From: Anaerolineales bacterium
GTDB taxonomy: Bacteria > Chloroflexota > Anaerolineae > 4572-78 > J111
Length of the DNA: 64,000 nucleotides
Direction of reading: 5' to 3'
Assembly: GCA_015075405.1 (NCBI GenBank)
Contig: JABTUK010000005.1
Location: forward strand, 186,001-250,000
Shown: positions 31,204-39,418 of the stretch, piece by piece
How positions within the stretch are numbered: the first letter of the stretch is position 1
How the letters are laid out: every line of letters begins with the position of its first letter
Translations under genes and position numbers: made by a program
Notes under the pieces: generated by a model
What the model was told of the DNA's origin: nothing
Database searches by the model: none
The model's input: only the letters and a program-made list of their open reading frames with translations

Positions 31204-33720
31204 TATGACCTGGCCTAAATCGAAACCGGGCCATAATTCGCCAGAAACTGCTGCCGGGACAGATGGAGTTTCCTCGGCTACCCAGGCAGCGCGCAACCTG
31301 AATTGGCCGGGCGGGACATCCGTCGCCAGAGGCAGGTCGAACCGGTCTTGCACCCAATAGTCAGCCGGCCACTGGCGGGTCGGCCATTCGCCGTTGATAG
31401 GGGGCAAGGCTGGCCAGCGATAGAGGGTTTCCCCTTGCTCGTTGGTCAAAGAAAATTGCAAGCGATAATCCTGCGGCGGCGATTGTAGCACCTGCCAGTG
31501 CAGAGTCAGGGCTAATTCCTCACCGGGGCGAACATGAGAATTATTCAAGTCGTACCCCCGCAGCGCCAGTTCGGCGGCCAATCCGTTGGACTGGACAACC
31601 TGCATGGGGTTGGGCAGTTTGGCCGGGTCGAGCAGGCGCGGCGTTTTGGCTAATTGACCCATTATCGAACCCAGGCGAATGGCCCGCTCGTCGCTGGCTA
31701 CTGGCAAAGCCTGGCCGCTGCGCCGGTCAATGACCTGAGCCGTCAACGTGTAGGGGCGCGGGGGAAGGTCGCCTGGGAGGCGTAATAGCAGGAGTTGTAA
31801 CCCTTGCACGCCGGGCTGCCAGGCTCCGGCGGGATAGCCATTGCCATCGGCGGCGGCCCAGATGTGGCCCTGATTGTCCTGCAACTGTACCAAAAAGGTA
31901 TAATCGGCATCTGGCGGCAGCGCTCGCCGGGCTTGCCAGGCCAGCACTACCTGAAACTTACCGCCGCTGGTCACCGAACCCAGCAGTTGATAGGCCGACA
32001 AAATCAGGTCATCGTTGACCTTCACCCCCACCTTATTTTGGGGAGAAAATAGGGCAGTTTCAGCCTGGCGCAGGACGGGGGCTGGGGGCAGATGGTAGAG
32101 CCTATACTCTTGACCCGACTCGGCCGGAGCAGGTTGCAAAAAAGGCTGCCAGAGTTCGGCGGGCGGGGCCGAGCGGGGAAAAATATAGCGGGGCGACAGG
32201 TCGCTCTCCGGCGGCGGAAAGGCCAGGCTCTGCCGGCCATCAAACCAGATAACAAAGGGCGGCCGGCCGTAGGAATGAAGACTGAAGCGGAAGGGGTCTA
32301 AATCACGGTAATATTCCGCCGAAATCGCCGCCAGTCCTTCGTCACGGGTCGCATTGACATAGCGAGCTACCTCGGCAATATCGGCTCCATAAATAGTCCG
32401 GGCTTCGGCGGCGTTGGCCCAGCGGATGAAGTAGTCGTAGCCGCTGTGGAGGAGGAGGAGAAGGATGAAGGATGAAGGATGAAGGATGAAACGTAGAGGG
32501 TAGAGTGTGAGGCGTGAAGCGTGAGGCGTGAGGCGGCTTCTCGCGTCCTCGCCTCTTCGCCTCTTCGCCTCTTCGACACGCTGGCCCACCCAGTCGAGGC
32601 CGATGGCCCAAAAAAGATAAGCAACCGGCATCGCGCCGATGGTGCGCAAGAAGTGAGGGCTGTCGTCGGTGATGAAGCCGGGCAGCAGCATAAAAAAGAA
32701 CCACAGCAATAATAGAGCCGCAGGACCGGCCAGGTTAACCGGCTGGCGCAAACGCAGCAAGGTCAGGCCGAGGCCCAGATAAAAAAGGAGTCCGTTCAGC
32801 CAATCGAAGACCGGGCGGCCGTCCAGGTTGTAGCGGTCGGTTTCATCGCCGTGGAAAGTGAACATGCCCAGGGTGCGCCCGGTGTGGCGCAGCAGCGGCC
32901 CAAAATCGCCGTTGAGGGCGTAGGGCAAGGTAGAAACCTGACTGGAACGCTCGGTAAAGCTGGCGGCGTGCTGCCAAAAGTAAACAGCCAGCGGGGCAAA
33001 GAGGATAGCCCAGAGCAAAAATAACAGCAGCAGCCCCAGCCAATGCCCCCTTGTCACCTGTCGCCGCAAGAGTTGATAGGCAAAAACAGCCAGAAGCAAC
33101 AGCGGCACAAAGCGGCTGGACAGGTAGGTGTACATGGTTGCCCCGGCGGCCAAGCCGCTGAGGGCAAAGAAGATGGAAGATGGAAGATGGAAGATGGAAG
33201 GTTTGAGGTTGGAGGGCTGGAGGTTGGATAATAACTTCTGACTACTGGCTACTGACTTCTGACTACTGACCAGGCCGCGCCAGAGAAAATAGAGGGTCAA
33301 CATCAATAAGGGGGGTAAAATGACAGCGCGTAAGGCCAAGCGGCTGGTGAAGATAGCCCAAAATGAGACAGCCAGACCGGTCATAGCCAGCAGAGCTACC
33401 CGCCGGTTGAACAGTCGTTTGGCTAGGGGATAGACCAGGGCGACGGTCAGCAGGCCGCAGATAACGTTGACCAGGCGCATGGGGACGGGGCCAATACCAA
33501 AGGCGTAAAAGGCCAGGGCTTCCAGGTAAATAATGAGCGGTTCGATGCCTTTGTTGATTTCAAAAAAAATGAGGCGCTGGCCGTCGAGCGCCTGCATGGC
33601 GGTTACGCCGTTGTAGGCTTCGTCGTGCGATAGGCCGGGGGGAATGCGGTCAATGGCGACGACGCGGAGGAAAAAGGCCAAGAGGAGGATAACGATGGGT
33701 AGCAGTCGGTGGAGATTCAT
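31186..33720 (-). CDS. GT39/ArnT-like membrane glycosyltransferase
   Basis: 844 residues, 12 or so predicted membrane helices in the first 440 residues and a long soluble C-terminal half. The first periplasmic loop carries PPGLSHDEAYNGV, the acidic DE pair expected of GT39/PMT-2 family enzymes that use polyprenyl-phosphate sugars. NKGIEPLIIYLEALAFYAFG continues that family pattern. The soluble tail has two beta-rich stretches (VKVNDDLILSAYQLLG..., LALTLHWQVLQSPPQDYRLQ). Two stretches, about residues 150-184 and 381-424, are translated low-complexity repeat words that look inserted. The final VTSNQ and TGA come from the downstream hairpin. ATG 33720 was chosen over the adjacent TTG. Confidence 0.8.
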   Translation of the reverse strand: MNLHRLLPIVILLLAFFLRVVAIDRIPPGLSHDEAYNGVTAMQALDGQRLIFFEINKGIEPLIIYLEALAFYAFGIGPVPMRLVNVICGLLTVALVYPLAKRLFNRRVALLAMTGLAVSFWAIFTSRLALRAVILPPLLMLTLYFLWRGLVSSQKSVASSQKLLSNLQPSNLKPSIFHLPSSIFFALSGLAAGATMYTYLSSRFVPLLLLAVFAYQLLRRQVTRGHWLGLLLLFLLWAILFAPLAVYFWQHAASFTERSSQVSTLPYALNGDFGPLLRHTGRTLGMFTFHGDETDRYNLDGRPVFDWLNGLLFYLGLGLTLLRLRQPVNLAGPAALLLLWFFFMLLPGFITDDSPHFLRTIGAMPVAYLFWAIGLDWVGQRVEEAKRRRGEDARSRLTPHASRLTLYPLRFILHPSSFILLLLLHSGYDYFIRWANAAEARTIYGADIAEVARYVNATRDEGLAAISAEYYRDLDPFRFSLHSYGRPPFVIWFDGRQSLAFPPPESDLSPRYIFPRSAPPAELWQPFLQPAPAESGQEYRLYHLPPAPVLRQAETALFSPQNKVGVKVNDDLILSAYQLLGSVTSGGKFQVVLAWQARRALPPDADYTFLVQLQDNQGHIWAAADGNGYPAGAWQPGVQGLQLLLLRLPGDLPPRPYTLTAQVIDRRSGQALPVASDERAIRLGSIMGQLAKTPRLLDPAKLPNPMQVVQSNGLAAELALRGYDLNNSHVRPGEELALTLHWQVLQSPPQDYRLQFSLTNEQGETLYRWPALPPINGEWPTRQWPADYWVQDRFDLPLATDVPPGQFRLRAAWVAEETPSVPAAVSGELWPGFDLGQVIVTSNQ
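32448..32576. repeat. Iterated-word tract inside the GT39 gene (GGATGAA, GCGTGAG, CGCCTCTT)
   Basis: GAGGAGGAGAAGGATGAAGG, then GATGAA words, followed by GTGAGGCGTGAAGCGTGAGG and CCTCGCCTCTTCGCCTCTTC. The tract is in frame and encodes residues about 381-424 of the glycosyltransferase, in a cytoplasmic-side loop between predicted membrane helices. Confidence 0.7.
33169..33270. repeat. Iterated-word tract inside the GT39 gene (AGATGGA, GACTACTGGCT)
   Basis: AAGATGGAAGATGGAAGATG, then GGTTTGAGGTTGGAGGGCTG and TTCTGACTACTGGCTACTGA form an in-frame tract. It encodes about residues 150-184 (SSQKSVASSQKLLSNLQPSN and on) between two membrane helices. Confidence 0.7.
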
Positions 33721-33741
33721 CAAACTTCAATCTTTAACCAC

Positions 33742-34518
33742 CTATGTATGGCTCAAAATTTGAGAAACCCATTCTTCATCTGCCTCTGCTAAAGACGGCT
33801 CGACCGGCTGCTGGTAATCAATAACCAAATCATAACCGCCTTGATCGTAGACCTCATGCAGAATTTGGTTGAGCGGTACAAGCGGTTCCTCCTCGCCGTA
33901 GCGGAGAGGGATCGGTAGATCGGGGATAGGGTCAGACAGATTGAACAAATAGACATCGGCGTAGGGCCGGCGACCACTGCGACTAACCACCAAACGGTAG
34001 TCGCTCTGGCGCGGCGCTTTCATAGGAAAAGGCTGTCCCCCCCGCAGCAGGTCAATTTCAACCAAATGAGTCAAGCTGCCCAGCACTTTCAGCCGTTTCT
34101 CTTCATAGAGTTGGCGACCCTCACGGGTGCTCTTGTTTGTGGGCGACAAAATCTCGATAACCGTAATAACCTGCTGATCGGGCAGGGCGCGGATTTCCAG
34201 GTAGCGCTCTTTCACTTCTTCCGGCATGGGCAACTCGACGACTACCGGCGCGGCCACAGGAACAGCGACAGCCGCCGGAGAAGCAAATCTGTTTGGAGTA
34301 GGTTGCGAGGTGGCAATCAAAACATCAGGCATACCGGTACTCTGCTGGTCTAGCGGCAATACGGCCAGATAAGTGCGTTCTTCAATCCCAACGTGATAGT
34401 ATGGGCGCAATAAAGGGGTTAAAAAGCGCCGAATACTCACAATCAAGTCGGTATGAACCTGCTCCCAGATTCCGCGCCGCTCTAAATAAGGATCCATTCC
34501 CGGAAATGGGGTTGGCAT
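33742..34518 (-). CDS. DUF4058 family protein
   Basis: The 258-residue protein begins MPTPFPGMDPYLERRGIWEQ VH, the diagnostic opening of DUF4058. Further on are VITVIEILSPTNKSTREGRQ and LVEIDLLRGGQPFPM, a (D/E)-x-K pattern consistent with a restriction-endonuclease-like fold, and DYRLVVSRSGRRP. The function is unknown; the family is frequent in Cyanobacteria and Chloroflexota genomes alongside Uma2 proteins. AAAGGAGCTTAAGCC precedes the ATG. It has a 21-bp gap before the glycosyltransferase start in the same direction, so they may be co-transcribed by chance rather than function. Confidence 0.85.
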   Translation of the reverse strand: MPTPFPGMDPYLERRGIWEQVHTDLIVSIRRFLTPLLRPYYHVGIEERTYLAVLPLDQQSTGMPDVLIATSQPTPNRFASPAAVAVPVAAPVVVELPMPEEVKERYLEIRALPDQQVITVIEILSPTNKSTREGRQLYEEKRLKVLGSLTHLVEIDLLRGGQPFPMKAPRQSDYRLVVSRSGRRPYADVYLFNLSDPIPDLPIPLRYGEEEPLVPLNQILHEVYDQGGYDLVIDYQQPVEPSLAEADEEWVSQILSHT

Positions 34519-34584
34519 GGCTTAAGCTCCTTTCGCTTCCGATTCACCAATGGTAATTATAACACAGAAAGCAAAGGGGTAGAA

Positions 34585-36924
34585 CTAGGGCCGCCAGGCC
34601 GGGGTTTGCTCGTCGCGGGTGGGGGTTTGGGTGAGGTTGACAACAAGCTGGCCGTCAAGGGTGGTGGAAAAGATGTCCCAATTACCCTCGCGGTTAGAGT
34701 AAAAAACCAACTGCTGCCCATCGGGCGACCAGAAGGGGCCGTGGTCGTTGGCTTGAGAAAAATTGCTAACATTCTGGGCTGTGCCGCCGTTGGCATCCAC
34801 CACATATACTTCCACGTTGCCGTCGCGATTGGTCTCAAAAGCCAGCCGTGTGCCATCGGGCGACCAGGCCGGGGCCAGATCGTTGGCCGGGTCGGTTGTC
34901 ACCTGGCGCAGGTCTGAACCGGCAATGGTCATGGTGAAGAGATCCCAATTGCCCGGCGCTTTGCTGCTAAAAGCCAGGCGGCTGCCATCCGGCGACCAAA
35001 CGGGGCCAAGATTGCCAGCGCCGTTATCCGTCAGTTGAATGGTACTGTCGGGGCAGGTTTCGGGGTCATTCAGACAACTCATGTCCAGGATAAAAATTTC
35101 CCAATTGCCGGCGCGAATCGAGGAGAAAGCCAGCCGTTTGCTATCGGGCGACCACGAGGGAGTCCAATCATCGGCCGGGTGGCGGGTCACATTGATAGCC
35201 GTAGGGCCACAGCCTTCCGGCAGATTGACACAATCTGCCGCTACCACATACACTTCCCGGTTGCCATCCCGCGTTGAAACAAAAGCAATCCGCTGCCCAT
35301 CGGGCGACCAGACCGGGGCGGTATCGTCTTCGCCTTCCGGGGAAAGAGCCGTTGCGCCCGTGCCATCGGCGTTCATCACGTAAATGCGCCAACTCTGATC
35401 CACATCACGGGCCATGTAGGTCAGCGAGGGCAGGGTGCGAGCCACCACCAACGGTGGGGTTGGAGTCGGGGTGGCCGTCGGTTCCGGGGGGGTGGTAGCG
35501 GCGGGCTGCTCCGGCGGTGCGGCGGCCTGTCCGGCGGGGGTGGCCGTCGGCGTTGCGGTCGGGGTGGTCAGAAAAGCAATCGGGATGTCCAGAAAGCGGA
35601 CGGCAAAAACAGCGCCGGTAGAGAGCAAACACATCACCAGCAACAAGGCAATCAGCAGCGGCCAGAGTAGGCGGCGCTGACCTGTTTTTTTGGCTTTGGG
35701 GGAAACAACCGCCGGCAGGGATGCTTTTTCGGCCCTGAGAGCCGGTTTGAGCTGCGTAGCCGCCCGACCCCAATCCACCTCTCTCAGAATTTCAGCGGGA
35801 TTGGTGTGCTCGCGCAGCCAAAAACGGAGCAGTTCGACATGAAAACGGTAGCTCAGCGCGCCCATGGGGGCCAGCACACCCCGCTCGGCCAGGGACTCCA
35901 GGGCCTGAATGACCACGTCGGGGGCAACGGCGCTGCTCTGCCGCTGTAGGTATCGGGTTACTTCCTGGCGGGTAATCGGCCCATGCGCGCCCTGAATTGC
36001 GGCCATGCCGGCCAGAACGGCCCGCTCGGCCCAGGTAGATTGATCCCAAATTTGCCGGAACGGTTCGATGGGCGAGTCGAGAATTTCGGCCAGGGCGGCG
36101 TCGAAATCGCGCTGATTGACCCAGCCATCAAAAACCTGGCGGTTGAGTAAGGTGTGACAAAAGAGGCACAGGTAATAAGGGTGATGGGAGTTGATTTCGG
36201 CAATGCGCTTGGTGACGCCATAATCAAAGCGCAGAATATTCTTGACCGGCAGGGTGATCATGCTAAGGGAGGCGTCGGCGGTGAGCACACCCAGGTTAAA
36301 GATTGGCGCACCGTCGAGCAGGGGGTGGCTGATTTGCTTCAATTTATCCTGATTGACGGCAAAAACCAGGTGCAGGCCGGGACACTCATCCAACAACGGC
36401 AGCAGGCTGCTCAAAAAAGAAGCAATCAGGGCCTTATCGTGGGTCAGGAGTAAATGCAGGTCATCAAAATAGAGCACCAAGCGTTGCGAACCGAGATGCT
36501 CGTTGACCAGGGTAAAGAGTTCACGCAGGGCGGTGGCCGGCTGCGCCGATACGTCTCCGGCGAGCGGCGGAGTCAGGTTGAGCAGTCTCAATTGGGGCAC
36601 AAGCTGCTCGATGACGCTGGTCAAAGTGGCGTTGATAACGCTCGGTCCTCGCCCTTCCTGGCGGGAACGCCGGTCGCCTGGGTCTGGGGCGGCCGCGGGA
36701 GCGGTCAGGGTTACGGCCAGGTTGAGGGTTTCCAAATTTTGGAGCGCGCCTACCTGCCGGATAAACGACGTTTTGCCCACCAAAGGCTGCGCGCTCAAGA
36801 CCAGGGTCCGGGCGTTACCCAGCAGTTGCATTTCGATCCAATCGGCGGCATTTTGCCGGCCAAACAGCATGGCCGGATCAGCAACCGGCTCACCCGGACG
36901 ATAAGGATTGGTTGTATCTGTCAA
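34585..36924 (-). CDS. AAA ATPase - membrane helix - TolB/PD40 propeller sensor
   Basis: 779 residues from TTG 36924 (GGAG eight bases upstream). The cytoplasmic part is an AAA/STAND-type ATPase: NPYRPGEPVADPAMLFGRQN, P-loop LSAQPLVGKTSFIRQ (about residue 48), Walker B LVLYFDDLHLLLTH, and a winged-helix stretch (ITRQEVTRYLQRQSS). One membrane helix (LLWPLLIALLLVMCLLSTGA) and a Pro/Thr linker follow. The outside part is a five- or six-bladed propeller of PD40/WD40-like repeats (APVWSPDGQRIAFVSTRDGN, SPDGSRLAFSSKAPGNWDLF, and so on). The layout suggests a transmembrane receptor in which the propeller senses a ligand and the ATPase oligomerises inside. Confidence 0.85.
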   Translation of the reverse strand: MTDTTNPYRPGEPVADPAMLFGRQNAADWIEMQLLGNARTLVLSAQPLVGKTSFIRQVGALQNLETLNLAVTLTAPAAAPDPGDRRSRQEGRGPSVINATLTSVIEQLVPQLRLLNLTPPLAGDVSAQPATALRELFTLVNEHLGSQRLVLYFDDLHLLLTHDKALIASFLSSLLPLLDECPGLHLVFAVNQDKLKQISHPLLDGAPIFNLGVLTADASLSMITLPVKNILRFDYGVTKRIAEINSHHPYYLCLFCHTLLNRQVFDGWVNQRDFDAALAEILDSPIEPFRQIWDQSTWAERAVLAGMAAIQGAHGPITRQEVTRYLQRQSSAVAPDVVIQALESLAERGVLAPMGALSYRFHVELLRFWLREHTNPAEILREVDWGRAATQLKPALRAEKASLPAVVSPKAKKTGQRRLLWPLLIALLLVMCLLSTGAVFAVRFLDIPIAFLTTPTATPTATPAGQAAAPPEQPAATTPPEPTATPTPTPPLVVARTLPSLTYMARDVDQSWRIYVMNADGTGATALSPEGEDDTAPVWSPDGQRIAFVSTRDGNREVYVVAADCVNLPEGCGPTAINVTRHPADDWTPSWSPDSKRLAFSSIRAGNWEIFILDMSCLNDPETCPDSTIQLTDNGAGNLGPVWSPDGSRLAFSSKAPGNWDLFTMTIAGSDLRQVTTDPANDLAPAWSPDGTRLAFETNRDGNVEVYVVDANGGTAQNVSNFSQANDHGPFWSPDGQQLVFYSNREGNWDIFSTTLDGQLVVNLTQTPTRDEQTPAWRP

Positions 36925-36949
36925 AATCAAAACTCCGAATGTGTCTTGC

Positions 36950-36987
36950 GTGTTGCGTCTTCCGTCCCTTTATCCAATACGCAACAC
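36950..36987. repeat. Short TTGCGT-word hairpin upstream of the AAA-TolB gene
   Basis: GTGTTGCGT and ACGCAACAC pair perfectly over a 20-base loop, just upstream of the AAA-TolB start. Confidence 0.55.
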
Positions 36988-37071
36988 AATGCCGGTGGGG
37001 GAAATTTTTTAAAGACATCACCAGCGACCCCTCACAAGCGCCCATTATACCATTAAGTATACGAAGGGAAT

Positions 37072-37148
37072 AATTGTGAATTGTGAATGATGAATAGTGA
37101 ATTGTTAACGAAATATTTAGCCTCATTCACAATTCACTGTTCACAATT
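37072..37148. repeat. Iterated-word hairpin, ATTGTGAAT family
   Basis: AATTGTGAATTGTGAATGAT, then GAATAGTGAATTG faces CATTCACAATTCACTGTTCA with AATT. The right arm carries the last codons and TGA stop (37127-37129) of the methyltransferase. Confidence 0.7.
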
Positions 37149-37792
37149 TTTTCGGCAATGAGCAGCCGCGCGACTGCTCCTTCTCGTTCGACCCATTCCC
37201 AGCGAGCCGCAAACCCACCGCGGTTGAGCAGGCTCAAGGGTTTGGCTGGGGGCAGGTTGCGCTGACCGGTAACCTCGTAGAGCCAATCAATGAGGGGGCG
37301 CAACGGCCAGGTGCCGCGCAACTGCCCTTCAAAAACCACAACCAACCGGCCCGGCGGCTGCGACTCGGCGGCGCAGCGCAGCACTCGCTGAATTTCAGCG
37401 ATGGTATCCTGGGCCAGCATGTAATCGGTAGGAAAGGTGGCGACGACGTTGGCAAAGTAATCCGAGGGAAAGGGTAGCCGCTGCGCCCTGGCCCGGTTGA
37501 GCCGCAGCGGTAATCCGCCCCGGCGCAGTCGCCGGCTGGCCAGGCGAGCCATGTAGGGCGACAGGTCAACCCCAACCGGTTGGTAGCCGGCCTCGGTCAG
37601 CTCGGCAAAAAGCGCGCCGGTGCCGTAGGCTAATTCCAGGGTAGGGCCGGGCTGCAAAAAAGGCAAGGCCAATCGCCGCCAGGTGGCCCACTGTCCAAAC
37701 GAAACCGACCAGGCCACGACGTCGTAGGTCCAAGCCATCTGGTAGTAGAGCAGGTGAAAGCCGAGTTTGATTAACCAGCGTGGTAAGAGCAT
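37127..37792 (-). CDS. Class I SAM-dependent methyltransferase
   Basis: The 221-residue protein shows the Rossmann-like motif I LELAYGTGALFAELTEAGY (about 52-70) with the acidic end of strand 2 in PVGVDLSPYMARLASRRL. The post-motif region is RLPFPSDYFANVVATFPTDY and motif IV-like PPGRLVVVFEGQL. The N-terminus (MLLPRWLIKLGFHLLYYQMA) is a hydrophobic amphipathic segment that may attach it to the membrane. The substrate is unknown, probably a lipid or quinone-like molecule given the membrane-proximal N-terminus (inference). The final residues IVNSEL and the stop codon lie within an iterated ATTGTGAAT hairpin. Confidence 0.85.
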   Translation of the reverse strand: MLLPRWLIKLGFHLLYYQMAWTYDVVAWSVSFGQWATWRRLALPFLQPGPTLELAYGTGALFAELTEAGYQPVGVDLSPYMARLASRRLRRGGLPLRLNRARAQRLPFPSDYFANVVATFPTDYMLAQDTIAEIQRVLRCAAESQPPGRLVVVFEGQLRGTWPLRPLIDWLYEVTGQRNLPPAKPLSLLNRGGFAARWEWVEREGAVARLLIAEKIVNSEL

Positions 37793-37885
37793 AGCCAGTC
37801 ATTATGGGCGATTATGGAACAAATGGCAATTCTGGGGAACCAGACCGAGATTGGGGTGACAGCGCCTCCCGCAATTCAACCAGGC

Positions 37886-39349
37886 TTACTGCTGGTGTTC
37901 CCTGGCTACTGCTTCAGCCCGGCTGAGCAACACTGCCGCCGTGCCCAACCCCATGACCAGCCAATAGAGCGCCGCAATGTGGATAAAGGTTAAATTAAAA
38001 TAGAAGTGGTCAAACACCCCGCCGACCATCGCGCCGAGGATAGCGAAGCCATAGCCCAGCAGCGGGGCTTCCAGGGGATGACCTTTGGGCAAACGAGGTA
38101 AGGTCATCAAAATAACCACGATATAAGTCACACCCACCAGTACATATAGCCCCGCCCCAATCAAACCCACCTGTTGAGCCAGCAGCAGGTATACACTGGA
38201 GACGCCAACGTAGACATCAATATCAGGCGTGCCAAAAAAACCTACCCCGGTTAGCGGGTAACGCTCAATGAGATTGAAAGCATCTTTATATTCACCAAAG
38301 CGCATTTGTGTTGCCAAATCTTCACCCTGAATCCCTTCGACAAATCGCTCGACATAAAGCTGGGTTTGAGGGAGTACGGCGACTAAAATTGCTGCGACCA
38401 GCATCAGCCAGATAAGCTTGCGATAGCGCAGTAAACTCATCAGCCCCAACCCGGCGACAACACCCAACAACGAGCCGCGCGAGTAGGTCAGATAGAGACA
38501 GGCCAGCATCAAGCCGCTCATAAGCGAGAGATAGCGGCGCGGCATAATTGGCCGGGCGGCTAACAGGTGGGCCACTGTAATGATGGTCAGAAAGACCAAC
38601 AGGCCGCCCAAAGCGTTGGGGTCAATCGAGGTAGAAATGGCCCGCATCGGCTGTTCTGGGTCGTCTTCAATGTAGCGCAATATGCCTTCGGTGGGGTATT
38701 GAAAGACTCGCAGCAGCGATAAAAGCTGCACCGTCCAATTTTCGGGGATAACATAGAAAAAAATGCCCAGCCCGGCCGCAGCTCCGCCCGCCACAATGAT
38801 GATCTGTGAAAGTTGGTTGAGCGCCGCCACTGTTTTGACCTGATTGATGACCAGGAAAAAGAGGCTAACCGACAACAACACTTCCAGGAAGTTGCGGGCA
38901 ACGGTGACATTCAATCCCCCGTAGCGCAGCCCAAAAATAAAGATGAACAGCGCCCAACCTTGAAAGATAAAGATGAGCATGCCCAAGGGCGAGCTGATAA
39001 AGGTCCGCTGCTGGCCAGTAATTAAGCGCAAGGCCCAAACCCCAAACAGCGACGCCAGGGCCAGGTCCAAAAATGTGGGGCGAAAACCAATGGTAAAAGG
39101 CAGTGCGCCGTAGGGCAGCAAACAAATCAATGCCACCAGGGCAAACAAACCCACCTGGGTGCTGCGCAGCATGAGGATGCCCACCGTCAGCGCCGCGATA
39201 AGGCCAATAGCTATAATCGGCCCCAGGCTGCCGAACAGCGCCCCCACCAAAATTCCGGCCAGCAGCGCCACAAAAATAACCCCGGACATGGCTGTCCGGG
39301 GATTGTCGGCGGTTATCCAGGTGCGTAATTTGTCCAGAGCAATTGACAT
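37886..39349 (-). CDS. O-antigen ligase-like membrane protein
   Basis: 487 residues from ATG 39349, with about 12 predicted transmembrane helices and one large periplasmic loop. The pattern of the family is present: a helix-rich start (SGVIFVALLAGILVGALFGS), LYLTYSRGSLLGVVAGLGLM near two-thirds, and the loop GLVERYPLTGVGF-type region read here as LIERYPLTGVGFFGTPDIDV. Wzy/WaaL-type proteins polymerise or ligate polyprenyl-linked glycans. With the GT39-type gene at 31.2 kb it suggests surface glycan assembly. A GTGAATT hairpin lies immediately upstream, and no strong Shine-Dalgarno sequence is seen. Confidence 0.75.
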   Translation of the reverse strand: MSIALDKLRTWITADNPRTAMSGVIFVALLAGILVGALFGSLGPIIAIGLIAALTVGILMLRSTQVGLFALVALICLLPYGALPFTIGFRPTFLDLALASLFGVWALRLITGQQRTFISSPLGMLIFIFQGWALFIFIFGLRYGGLNVTVARNFLEVLLSVSLFFLVINQVKTVAALNQLSQIIIVAGGAAAGLGIFFYVIPENWTVQLLSLLRVFQYPTEGILRYIEDDPEQPMRAISTSIDPNALGGLLVFLTIITVAHLLAARPIMPRRYLSLMSGLMLACLYLTYSRGSLLGVVAGLGLMSLLRYRKLIWLMLVAAILVAVLPQTQLYVERFVEGIQGEDLATQMRFGEYKDAFNLIERYPLTGVGFFGTPDIDVYVGVSSVYLLLAQQVGLIGAGLYVLVGVTYIVVILMTLPRLPKGHPLEAPLLGYGFAILGAMVGGVFDHFYFNLTFIHIAALYWLVMGLGTAAVLLSRAEAVAREHQQ

Positions 39350-39364
39350 TAGCAAAGAGCTTGA

Positions 39365-39418
39365 TAATTGTGAATGGTTAATGAAAATTCGCAATTGGCA
39401 ATTGGCAATTCACAATTA
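39365..39418. repeat. Iterated-word hairpin, ATTGTGAAT/AATTGGC family
   Basis: TAATTGTGAAT and ATTCACAATTA form a perfect 11-bp stem; the interior repeats AATTGGCAATTGGC. It overlaps the histidine-kinase stop codon (TAA 39416-39418). Confidence 0.65.
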
